Part shown: positions 57,983 to 64,000 of the stretch, piece after piece
How the letters are laid out: the number at the start of each line of letters is the position of its first letter
Numbering within the stretch: the stretch's first letter is position 1
DNA from: Aquabacter sediminis
GTDB lineage: Bacteria; Pseudomonadota; Alphaproteobacteria; Rhizobiales; Xanthobacteraceae
Reading direction: 5' to 3'
Assembly: GCF_028863665.1 (NCBI RefSeq)
Contig: NZ_JARBFX010000004.1
Coordinates: forward strand, 124,001 to 188,000
Length of the DNA stretch: 64,000 nucleotides
Notes under the pieces: generated by a model
Seen by the model: the letters and a program-made list of their open reading frames with translations, nothing else
What the model was told of the DNA's origin: nothing
Database searches by the model: none
Position numbers and translations under genes: made by a program

Positions 57983-59100
57983 GCCGCCCCCCGCAGGCCG
58001 GCATACTGATAATAGGCCGCGCACGCCCCCTCGGACGACACCATCAGCGCGCCGAGCGGCATGTCGGGCGTGCAGGTCGTGCCAAAGGCGGGGCAGGCCC
58101 AGGGCTTGGCGGCGCCTGTCAGAACCTCGCCGCAGCGGCAGGCGGCGGGGTCAGCCACCTTGATGTCGGGCACCGCGAACCTGGCCTCCGCATCGAAGGC
58201 GCGATACGCGTCCCTCAGCCGGACGCCCGAACCGGCGATGGAGCCGAGCCCGCGCCACTCGAAGGTGGGACGGGGCTCATAGACCTCATGAACCGCCTTG
58301 AGCGCCGCCGGATTGCCCGCTTCCGGCACCACGCGGGCATATTGGTTCTCGATCCGCGCCACGCCCGCATCCATCTGCCGGATGACCATCAGGAGGGATT
58401 GCAGCAGGTCCACCGGCTCGAAGCCGGACACCACCAGCGGACGGCCGAATTCCTGCGCGATGAAGTCATAGGGCGCGGTGCCGATGACCATGGAGACATG
58501 GCCTGGCCCGATGAAGCCATCAATGCCGAAATCGGGCTGCTCCAGCAGCGCGCGCAGCGTCGGGATGATGGTGATGTGGTTGCAGAACAAGGAGAAGTTG
58601 GTGATCTCCTCGCGCGCCGCCCGCAGCACGGTGAGCGCGGTGGAGGGCATGGTGGTCTCAAAGCCCAGGCCGAAGAACACCACCTCCCGGTCCGGGTGCC
58701 GGCGGGCCAGCGCCAGCGCGTCGAGGGGGGAATAGACCATGCGCACATCCGCCCCATCGGCCTTCGCCTGGAGCAGGCTCTTGCGCGAGCCGGGCACCCG
58801 CATGGCGTCTCCAAAGGTGGCGAAGATGACCTCGGGACGCTCGGCGATGGCGACGCAATCATCCACCCGCCCCATGGGCAGCACGCAGACCGGGCAGCCG
58901 GGGCCGTGGACGAACTCAATGAGGTCCGGCAGCAGCCCTTCCAGGCCATAACGGAAGATGGCGTGGGTGTGCCCGCCGCACACTTCCATAACGCTGACCG
59001 GCTTGTCCCGGCCGCGCCCCAGGCGCACGCAGAGCGCCTCGATCTCGCGGATCAAAGCGGCGGCAAGGGCCGGGTCGCGGAATTCGTCCACATAGCGCAT
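57979..59100 (-). CDS. hypD: Hydrogenase maturation protein HypD ([4Fe-4S] scaffold)
   Basis: A 373-residue protein that assembles the Fe(CN)2CO unit with HypC. VMEVCGGHTHAIFRYGL, FVHGPGCPVCVLPMG, LFCNHITIIPTLRALL, GFIGPGHVSMVIG and the C-terminal cluster Cys (CRCGEVLTG, CPAFGTTCTP, SSEGACAAYYQY) are all present. The start follows hypC by 12 bp. Length and motifs are normal. Confidence 0.97.
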   Translation of the reverse strand: MRYVDEFRDPALAAALIREIEALCVRLGRGRDKPVSVMEVCGGHTHAIFRYGLEGLLPDLIEFVHGPGCPVCVLPMGRVDDCVAIAERPEVIFATFGDAMRVPGSRKSLLQAKADGADVRMVYSPLDALALARRHPDREVVFFGLGFETTMPSTALTVLRAAREEITNFSLFCNHITIIPTLRALLEQPDFGIDGFIGPGHVSMVIGTAPYDFIAQEFGRPLVVSGFEPVDLLQSLLMVIRQMDAGVARIENQYARVVPEAGNPAALKAVHEVYEPRPTFEWRGLGSIAGSGVRLRDAYRAFDAEARFAVPDIKVADPAACRCGEVLTGAAKPWACPAFGTTCTPDMPLGALMVSSEGACAAYYQYAGLRGAA

Positions 59101-59112
59101 GGCTTATCTCCC

Positions 59113-59412
59113 TCAGCCCGCCTTCGACAGCAGCTCGACGCTGCCGGTGCGCATGGCGTCGATCTCCGCCTCCGCCTCGCCGATCTCGGAGAGCACCTTC
59201 AAGGTGGCGGCGGCCTCCTCCTCGTCGATGCGGCTCATGGCGAAGCCCACATGGACGAGCACCCAGGCGCCGATCAGATCGTCAAGCAAGGCGCCGGGCT
59301 CGGCCACGCACACCACGTCGACCGTCCGCCGCACGCCCGAGACGTCCACCACCGCCAGCATGGCCTCTGCATCGGCTATGGCGACGATGCGGCCGGGAAT
59401 TCCAAGGCACAT
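59113..59412 (-). CDS. hypC: Hydrogenase maturation chaperone HypC
   Basis: A 99-residue HypC/HupF chaperone. It begins MCLGIPGRIVAI; the Cys2 that binds the iron unit and the large subunit is present. VDVSGVRRTVDVVCV and GAWVLVHVGFAMSRIDEEEA complete the OB-like fold, with a helical tail. It hands the Fe(CN)2CO unit from HypD to the hydrogenase large subunit. Start 10 bp downstream of hupR. Confidence 0.96.
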   Translation of the reverse strand: MCLGIPGRIVAIADAEAMLAVVDVSGVRRTVDVVCVAEPGALLDDLIGAWVLVHVGFAMSRIDEEEAAATLKVLSEIGEAEAEIDAMRTGSVELLSKAG

Positions 59413-59422
59413 GGCAGGTCTC

Positions 59423-60883
59423 CTAATGGCGGGCGAGGGGGCGGCCGGGGGCAATGCCGTAGCGGTCGAGCTTTGCGCGGAGGCCGACGCGGGAGAGGCC
59501 GAGCTCTTCCGCCGCCCGGCTCTTGTTCCAGCGACAGCGCACCAGCGTTTCCAGGAGGATGGAGGCCTCCATGCGCTCGATGCGGTCTTTAAGCGGCCCA
59601 TTGTCCGGCAGGGCAATGGCGGCGGCCTCCGGTGGCGGAGCGGCGGCGGCACGCAGGACATGGGGGGAGAGCAGGTCGGCGCCCAGCAGCGGCTCGGTGG
59701 TGAGCACCAGCATGCGCAGCACCTCGTTCTGCAGTTCCCGTACGTTTCCCGGCCAGTCATAGGTGGAGATGCAGGCGAGCGCCTCCTCCGTGAAACCCTT
59801 GGCGGCCTTGCCGTGCTGGGCGCACAGAGAATCCAGGATGGCGAGTGCCAAGGGCTTCAGATCGCCCCTTCGCTCCCGCAGCGGCGGCATGGTGAGCACC
59901 ATGGCGCTGAGGCGATAGAACAGGTCCTCGCGGAAGCGGCCGGCCTCCACCTCCTTGACGAGGTCGCGGTGGCTGGCGGCCAGCACCCGCACATTCACGC
60001 GCTTTGCCTCGTTGGAGCCCACGGGGCGGATTTCGCCCTCCTGGAGGAAGCGCAGCAGCTTGACCTGGAAGGCGGGGGAGACGTCGCCGATCTCGTCCAG
60101 CAGGATGGTCCCGCCATCTGCCTGGTCGAGCAGGCCGATGCGGGTCACATGGGCGCCGGTGAAGGCCCCCTTCTTGTGGCCGAAGAGTTCGCTCTCCAGC
60201 AATTCGTCCGGGATCGCTCCGCAATTGACGGCGAAGAAAGGCCGCTCGGAGCGCAGGCTCGAATAATGGATGGCGCGGGCCAGCAATTCCTTTCCTGTGC
60301 CCGTTTCGCCCTGGATCAGCACCGGTACGTCGAAGGCCGCCACCTGCGCGGCGCGGCGGCAGGTGGCGTTGAGCGGGCTGCCGGCGGCACGGATGAGGGT
60401 GTCGAAATGGAAGTTCTGCGCCACCTCCGCCCGCTTGCGGGCAAGGCGCGCCTCTGCGGTTGGGGCGGCGAGGCGCAGTTCCAAAGAGAGCCGGTCATGC
60501 TCGCGCTGAAGGGAGAAGAGGTGCGCGGCGTTGCGGGCCACCAGCAGCAGCTGGTCGGGATGCCAGGGCTTGCTCACATATTGGTAGATGCCGGCCTCGT
60601 TGATGGCGCCGATCATGTCCTGCGGGTCGGTATAGCCGGTGACGATGACCCGCACGATTTCCGGCCAGCGCTCGCGCACTTCGGTGAGGAAGGCAACGCC
60701 CGGCACTTCCGGCATGCGCTGGTCGCAGAAAATGGCCTGGATCCACTCCGCCTCCAGGATGCGGCGGGCCTCCGCCGCGCTCAGCGCCGTGAAGACCTCG
60801 AATTCTTCGCCCAGCACGCGCGCCATCACCTCCGCCGAGCGGGGCTCGTCATCCACCACGAGGAGGGCAGGGCGCGTCGACAT
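59423..60883 (-). CDS. hupR: NtrC-type hydrogenase response regulator HupR/HoxA
   Basis: A 486-residue regulator. Receiver about 1-120 (ALLVVDDEP, phospho-acceptor Asp54 in FCDQRMP, Lys in VSKPW). AAA+ domain about 165-395: GETGTGKELLARAIH (Walker A), KKGAFTGAHVTR (GAFTGA contact loop for sigma-54), and ILLDEIGD (Walker B). Fis-like HTH at the C-terminus (RAAEELGLSRVGLRAKL). Position between hypB and hypC is typical of Rhodobacter hupR. R. capsulatus HupR works with sigma-70, but the intact GAFTGA here points to sigma-54. Its kinase HupT and H2 sensor HupUV are not in the window. Confidence 0.94.
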   Translation of the reverse strand: MSTRPALLVVDDEPRSAEVMARVLGEEFEVFTALSAAEARRILEAEWIQAIFCDQRMPEVPGVAFLTEVRERWPEIVRVIVTGYTDPQDMIGAINEAGIYQYVSKPWHPDQLLLVARNAAHLFSLQREHDRLSLELRLAAPTAEARLARKRAEVAQNFHFDTLIRAAGSPLNATCRRAAQVAAFDVPVLIQGETGTGKELLARAIHYSSLRSERPFFAVNCGAIPDELLESELFGHKKGAFTGAHVTRIGLLDQADGGTILLDEIGDVSPAFQVKLLRFLQEGEIRPVGSNEAKRVNVRVLAASHRDLVKEVEAGRFREDLFYRLSAMVLTMPPLRERRGDLKPLALAILDSLCAQHGKAAKGFTEEALACISTYDWPGNVRELQNEVLRMLVLTTEPLLGADLLSPHVLRAAAAPPPEAAAIALPDNGPLKDRIERMEASILLETLVRCRWNKSRAAEELGLSRVGLRAKLDRYGIAPGRPLARH

Positions 60884-60886
60884 GGC

Positions 60887-61903
60887 TCAGGCTCCGATCG
60901 CGCTGCGCAGGGCCTCGGCACGGGCCTGCGCGCCGGCGGCCAGCGCATCGAGGCGCGCCGCGCGGGCTGTGGCAAGCCAGGCGAGCCAGGGGGCAAGGCC
61001 AGGTCCGCCGCGCGCGGAAACGGTGAGGATCTGCGCCTGCGGATTGATGCGGGCGACGTTGGCCCGCAGCAGCTCTTCCGACACGTCCAGGTGGGGCAAC
61101 AGGTCCGCCTTGGTCAGCAGAACCACGTCGGCGGTCTCGAAGATGTCAGGATATTTCAGCGGCTTGTCCTCGCCCTCGGTGACTGAGAGCAAGGTGGCGC
61201 GCTTGGCTTCGCCCAGATCAAAGGCGGCGGGGCACACCAGGTTGCCCACATTCTCGATGAACAGGACGCCGCCGGGCGGCAGCGGCAGGCGCTCCATGGC
61301 GTGACCCACCATATGGGCGTCCAGGTGGCAGCCCTTGCCCGTATTCACCTGAACCGCCGGAACGCCCACGGCGCGGATGCGGTCGGCATCGTTGGAGGTT
61401 TGCTGGTCACCCTCAATGACCGCGCAGGGATAGCGTTCGGCGAGCGCCTTCAAGGTCTCCACCAGCAAGGTGGTCTTGCCCGCGCCGGGGCCGGCCAGGA
61501 TGTTGAGCGCCAGAACCCCGCCCTCGGTCAGCCGCGCGCGGTTGCGGGCGGCGAAGCGGTCATTCTTGGCGAGGATATCCTGCTCCAGTTCCAGGAGACG
61601 GGGGGCGCCCGCCGGAGCGGCGTCGGCGTGGGCATGGTCGTGAGCGTGATCGTGGGCATGGCCATGGCCATGATGGTGGTGATGACCATGGCCGTGGTGG
61701 AGAACGTGATCGTCGTGATGATGGGCATGTGCATGGTGAGGATCATTGTCATGCTCATGGGAATGGTCATGACCATGTGCCTCATGACCATGCGCCTCAT
61801 GGCCATGCGCCTCATGGCCTTGCGCCTCCTGGCCTTGCCTGGCTTCGCCCCAGGGGCCGGAAAGGATGGCGGCGTCGGTGCCGCAGCCGCAGGTCACGCA
61901 CAT
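60887..61903 (-). CDS. hypB: Hydrogenase nickel-incorporation GTPase HypB, His-rich
   Basis: A 338-residue GTPase with three parts. The N-terminus MCVTCGCG is the high-affinity Ni site. Residues 30-92 hold 32 His in EAHGH and HHHH repeats, a nickel-storage region. From about 115 is the SIMIBI GTPase: [13 protein letters not shown] (P-loop), [32 protein letters not shown] and [16 protein letters not shown]. It inserts Ni with HypA. The ATG overlaps the hypA stop by one base (TGATG). The His region is encoded by 15-bp tandem repeats. Confidence 0.97.
   Translation of the reverse strand: MCVTCGCGTDAAILSGPWGEARQGQEAQGHEAHGHEAHGHEAHGHDHSHEHDNDPHHAHAHHHDDHVLHHGHGHHHHHGHGHAHDHAHDHAHADAAPAGAPRLLELEQDILAKNDRFAARNRARLTEGGVLALNILAGPGAGKTTLLVETLKALAERYPCAVIEGDQQTSNDADRIRAVGVPAVQVNTGKGCHLDAHMVGHAMERLPLPPGGVLFIENVGNLVCPAAFDLGEAKRATLLSVTEGEDKPLKYPDIFETADVVLLTKADLLPHLDVSEELLRANVARINPQAQILTVSARGGPGLAPWLAWLATARAARLDALAAGAQARAEALRSAIGA
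61768..61827 (-). repeat. 15-bp tandem repeat coding the HypB His region
   Basis: Four contiguous 15-bp units of the form CATGNCCATGCGCCT, with single-base variants, at 61768-61827. On the coding strand they encode EAHGH-like pentapeptides. In-frame gain or loss of units would change the number of nickel-binding His without shifting the frame. Confidence 0.88.
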
Positions 61904-62244
61904 CACAGCACCTCCAGGTCCTTGATCTTCATGTCCGTGCCGCCATTGGGCAGCAGGCGTTCCCCGCCGCAGCGCGGGCACGGGTCCAGCCGGCCCGCCA
62001 GCGGCACCGTATCATTGCAGTCGAAGCACCAGGCGGTGCCCGCTTCCTCCAGCACCACCAGGTCCGCCCCCTCGGCGGGCGAGCCGCGCATCACCACGTC
62101 GAAGCCGAAGCGCAGCGCCTCCACCTCCACCCCGGCGAACCGCCCGATGGCGAGGCGCACCCGCGTGACCCGGGAGAAATTCTGGGCGCGGGCGGCATCC
62201 TCGATGGCGTCGCGCAGGCTTTCGCATATGGCCATTTCGTGCAT
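61903..62244 (-). CDS. hypA: Hydrogenase maturation metallochaperone HypA
   Basis: A 113-residue Ni/Zn chaperone. It starts [10 protein letters not shown] (His2 nickel ligand), with a structural zinc site at CFDCND and CPRCGGE. It delivers Ni to the hydrogenase large subunit with HypB. The start lies 1 bp after the hupK stop, and the end overlaps hypB by one base, so translation is coupled. Confidence 0.96.
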   Translation of the reverse strand: MHEMAICESLRDAIEDAARAQNFSRVTRVRLAIGRFAGVEVEALRFGFDVVMRGSPAEGADLVVLEEAGTAWCFDCNDTVPLAGRLDPCPRCGGERLLPNGGTDMKIKDLEVL

Positions 62245-62245
62245 G

Positions 62246-63181
62246 TCAGGCCTCTAGGTGCCCAGCAAGGCGCACCGCCACGCAGGGATTGACGGCGAGA
62301 AGGGAAAGCCGTGCGATGAGGCCCGACTCTGCCCGCGCGGGAATGGCGTCGAGCATGCGTTCCAGCAGCCCGCCGGGCGTCAGCGTCCAGCGGCTGGGTG
62401 CCAGCATTCTGTAGGACACCACGCGCCCCTCCGCCACGTGGGCGCGATGGACCAGCATGCCGCGCGCCGCCTGGGCGAAGCCGATGCCGTGGGGGCGGGC
62501 GCCGCTCAAGGCCTTGGGCGCAGAGGGGCCGAGGCACGCGGACAGGTCCAGGATGCGCGCCAACAGGCGGGCAAAGAGGCTCGGGCCGTCGCGGGCGATG
62601 AGAGCCGCGAGGAGGGGCATGTCGCGCACGCGGGCAAGAAGGGTGGCGTCTCTGGCCGGCGCGGCAGTTTCGTCCGCCAAGTTGGCTTCTGCCTCCACGA
62701 GGGTGAGGTCCGGCAGTTCCGCGCGTGCCCAGGCGGGATCGAGGGCGGCGACACGCGCCAGGGAGCGCGCGGTGGCTGTCTCTCCGCGCGCCAGGAGGGC
62801 GTCCAGCTCTGAGGGCGAGAGGTCGCCCAGCGATAGGACGTCGGGCGCTTGTGGGCCGAAAAGATGGCTCGTCACGCGGGCGGGGGCGTCTTTGGTCTGC
62901 AGGAGGGCCAAGCCCTCATTGTCGCGCGCCTCGCCCAAGGCCATGGGCAGGTGATGGAACAGGAACAGACCATGCTCGCGGGCGATCTCGGCGCGGATGG
63001 CGTCCCCGCTTCCACCGGAGAGGCCCAAAGCGGCAGCCGCAGCCGCGCCTTGAGCGGCGGCGCCCACATTATAGAGGCGCGGGATGAGCGCCGCCGCCTC
63101 TTCCGGCACGCGACCGAGCAGCACCCGTTCCGCGTCCGGCATGGGCGCGTAGGTGAAGGGCCGCGCGGTGCGGGCGGCCAT
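62246..63181 (-). CDS. hupK: Hydrogenase assembly protein HupK (degenerate large-subunit homologue)
   Basis: About 311 residues. It resembles HupK/HoxV proteins, which look like a shortened hydrogenase large subunit without the nickel Cys motifs and act as scaffolds. Visible: TYAPMPDAERVLLGR, VGAAAQGAAAAAALGL, LPMALGEARDNEG, ARGMLVHRAHVAEGRVVSYRMLAPSRW (the large-subunit-like RG..H..... RY segment) and the end NPCVAVRLAGHLEA, where one Cys of the DPC motif remains. ATG 63181 overlaps the hupJ stop. Its place between hupJ and hypA is the usual one. Confidence 0.85.
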   Translation of the reverse strand: MAARTARPFTYAPMPDAERVLLGRVPEEAAALIPRLYNVGAAAQGAAAAAALGLSGGSGDAIRAEIAREHGLFLFHHLPMALGEARDNEGLALLQTKDAPARVTSHLFGPQAPDVLSLGDLSPSELDALLARGETATARSLARVAALDPAWARAELPDLTLVEAEANLADETAAPARDATLLARVRDMPLLAALIARDGPSLFARLLARILDLSACLGPSAPKALSGARPHGIGFAQAARGMLVHRAHVAEGRVVSYRMLAPSRWTLTPGGLLERMLDAIPARAESGLIARLSLLAVNPCVAVRLAGHLEA

Positions 63182-64000
63182 CACGAGGTCGCCTCCCGCC
63201 GCGCCGCGCCCGCGCCGAAAATGAGGTCGCGGCGGGTGGGGCGGACCGGGGCGGCCGGCGCGTCGCTCGGCGCGCCGGCAGGGGCCGTGTTCGACGGTGC
63301 TGCACCCGTCTCTGCCTCTGCTGCGCGCGCCTCCGCCTCGCGGGCCTCGGCTGCGGCGATCTCGGCCTCGCGGCGGCGGCGGATCTCGCCGGTCTGCGCG
63401 CCTTCCTCGCGGATGTCGGGATCGAACAATGCGCCCAGCGCCGCCTGCGCCGTCTCCACCGCCTGGAGCATGGAGGAGAAGTCGAACATGGGCGAGAACA
63501 GCGAGCAGGCTTTGTAGGGACCCACTTCCGGCCGGTTGGCGCCGAGGAATTCGTACCAACCGGATGGGAACTCGATGAGTTCCTTGGCGCCGGTGGCCAG
63601 CGCCGACCAGTCGTCGTCCGGCCCGGGCAGCAGTACCAGATTCATGAACCAGGGGGTCACCAGCACGCCCAGCGCGCGGCCCTCATGGGGCCGGAACCCC
63701 ACCGCCTTCACGCCCAGGGTCTCGTTGACCATGGGCACGCCGCGCATCTGGCCAGCATGGATTTCCCGGAAGGCGGCCTCCAGGCGCGGCGGCACAGCGG
63801 CGATGATGGCCTTCAGCCGCTCGTCCTGCTGCGGTGTCACGGCGGCTGGCGCGGCATCGGCGGGCACGTCCAGCACCATGAATTGGTCCCGTGCGCCGTC
63901 ACAGACCGGGCAGCGCCAATGGTCGGGCAGGTCGGCGAAGGCCGTGCGAGGGGGCACCTGCCAGGTCTCGCAGCCTTCCGCCGGATCATAGACGTGCCAG
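63181..64000 (-). CDS. hupJ: Rubredoxin-HupJ fusion: [NiFe]-hydrogenase assembly chaperone (5' end outside window)
   Basis: The frame stays open to the right edge, so the true start is not visible; about 273 codons remain. The first residues, WHVYDPAEGCETWQVPPRTAFADLPDHWRCPVCDGA, are the C-terminal three quarters of a rubredoxin, with the second CPVC iron pair, so the first CxxC pair must lie beyond base 64000. From about residue 60 is a HybE/HupJ-type chaperone domain (LVTPWFMNLVLLPG, IEFPSGWYEFLGANRPEVGPYKACSLFSPMFDF), then an Ala/Glu-rich tail. HupI (rubredoxin) and HupJ are separate genes in Rhizobium, fused here. The structural hup genes are expected further right. Confidence 0.88.
   Translation of the reverse strand, partial: WHVYDPAEGCETWQVPPRTAFADLPDHWRCPVCDGARDQFMVLDVPADAAPAAVTPQQDERLKAIIAAVPPRLEAAFREIHAGQMRGVPMVNETLGVKAVGFRPHEGRALGVLVTPWFMNLVLLPGPDDDWSALATGAKELIEFPSGWYEFLGANRPEVGPYKACSLFSPMFDFSSMLQAVETAQAALGALFDPDIREEGAQTGEIRRRREAEIAAAEAREAEARAAEAETGAAPSNTAPAGAPSDAPAAPVRPTRRDLIFGAGAARREATS

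Noticed and set aside
59099-61186. A 695-codon plus-strand frame opposite hupR, hypC and hypB
   Set aside because: It is antisense to three canonical hydrogenase genes and lacks any domain pattern.
1-64000. CRISPR arrays, rRNA genes, transposase genes or plasmid origins
   Set aside because: I looked for spaced direct repeats, rRNA-like segments, IS transposase motifs and iteron-like repeats and saw none that could be supported.

Overview
The window is GC-rich DNA with dense, often translationally coupled genes. It looks like an alphaproteobacterium of the Hyphomicrobiales. The [NiFe]-hydrogenase maturation order hupJ-hupK-hypA-hypB-hupR-hypC-hypD-hypE is the one I associate with Rhodobacter and Azorhizobium/Xanthobacter relatives, so a Xanthobacteraceae-type host is my best inference. 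It is not proven by the sequence.

Layout. (1) Positions 1-5891 are the right-hand part of an integrative element. It carries a His-tailed MFS transporter (cut by the window edge), a YqaA-type membrane protein, a NicO-type Ni/Co exporter, chrB-chrA chromate resistance, a 13-G tract and a tyrosine integrase. It ends at a 45-bp copy of the 3' half of tRNA-Arg(CCG). (2) 6290-7338: azoreductase gene diverging from an HxlR regulator over a perfect operator-like palindrome. (3) 7419-17296: IclR regulator diverging from a cyclase-family hydrolase, a 3-hydroxyacid/acyl dehydrogenase, a beta-keto acid cleavage enzyme and a full branched-chain-type ABC importer, followed by an orphan substrate-binding protein. 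(4) 17347-35591: accessory catabolic region with ADH-OYE-metallohydrolase, ALDH, a long minus-strand operon (Bug-type binding protein, acyl-CoA dehydrogenase, small unknown, alpha/beta hydrolase, ABC binding protein, HIBADH-like, MmgE/PrpD, metallohydrolase), two LysR regulators, and a second acyl-CoA dehydrogenase coupled to an NDP-forming acyl-CoA synthetase. (5) 35895-48799: a regulator made of two fused HxlR units, another orphan binding protein, a thioesterase/crotonase/metallohydrolase/SDR/acyl-CoA ligase operon, a coxMSL-like molybdenum hydroxylase operon, and an ADH plus a membrane-anchored CoxG-like protein. (6) 48998-56627: RND efflux operon with divergent TetR, then an SDR. (7) 56906-64000: hydrogenase maturation genes running in from the right.

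How the genes fit together. Blocks 3-5 look like several parallel CoA-thioester pathways assembled from recurring modules: three related orphan ABC binding proteins, three metallo-beta-lactamase-fold hydrolases, two Zn alcohol dehydrogenases, two acyl-CoA dehydrogenases and two LysR regulators. Two of the operons (thioesterase operon and coxMSL-like) share a nearly identical promoter/operator, TTGACA-N16-AATAATGCAAGTCA, which ties a molybdenum hydroxylase to the CoA pathway as one regulon. Several enzymes have substitutions at residues that are normally catalytic (both acyl-CoA dehydrogenases, the crotonase, one SDR). The substrate is not identifiable from sequence. An oxygenated, cyclic or lactone-forming acid is my inference. 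This catabolic supercluster is my best candidate for an undescribed system.
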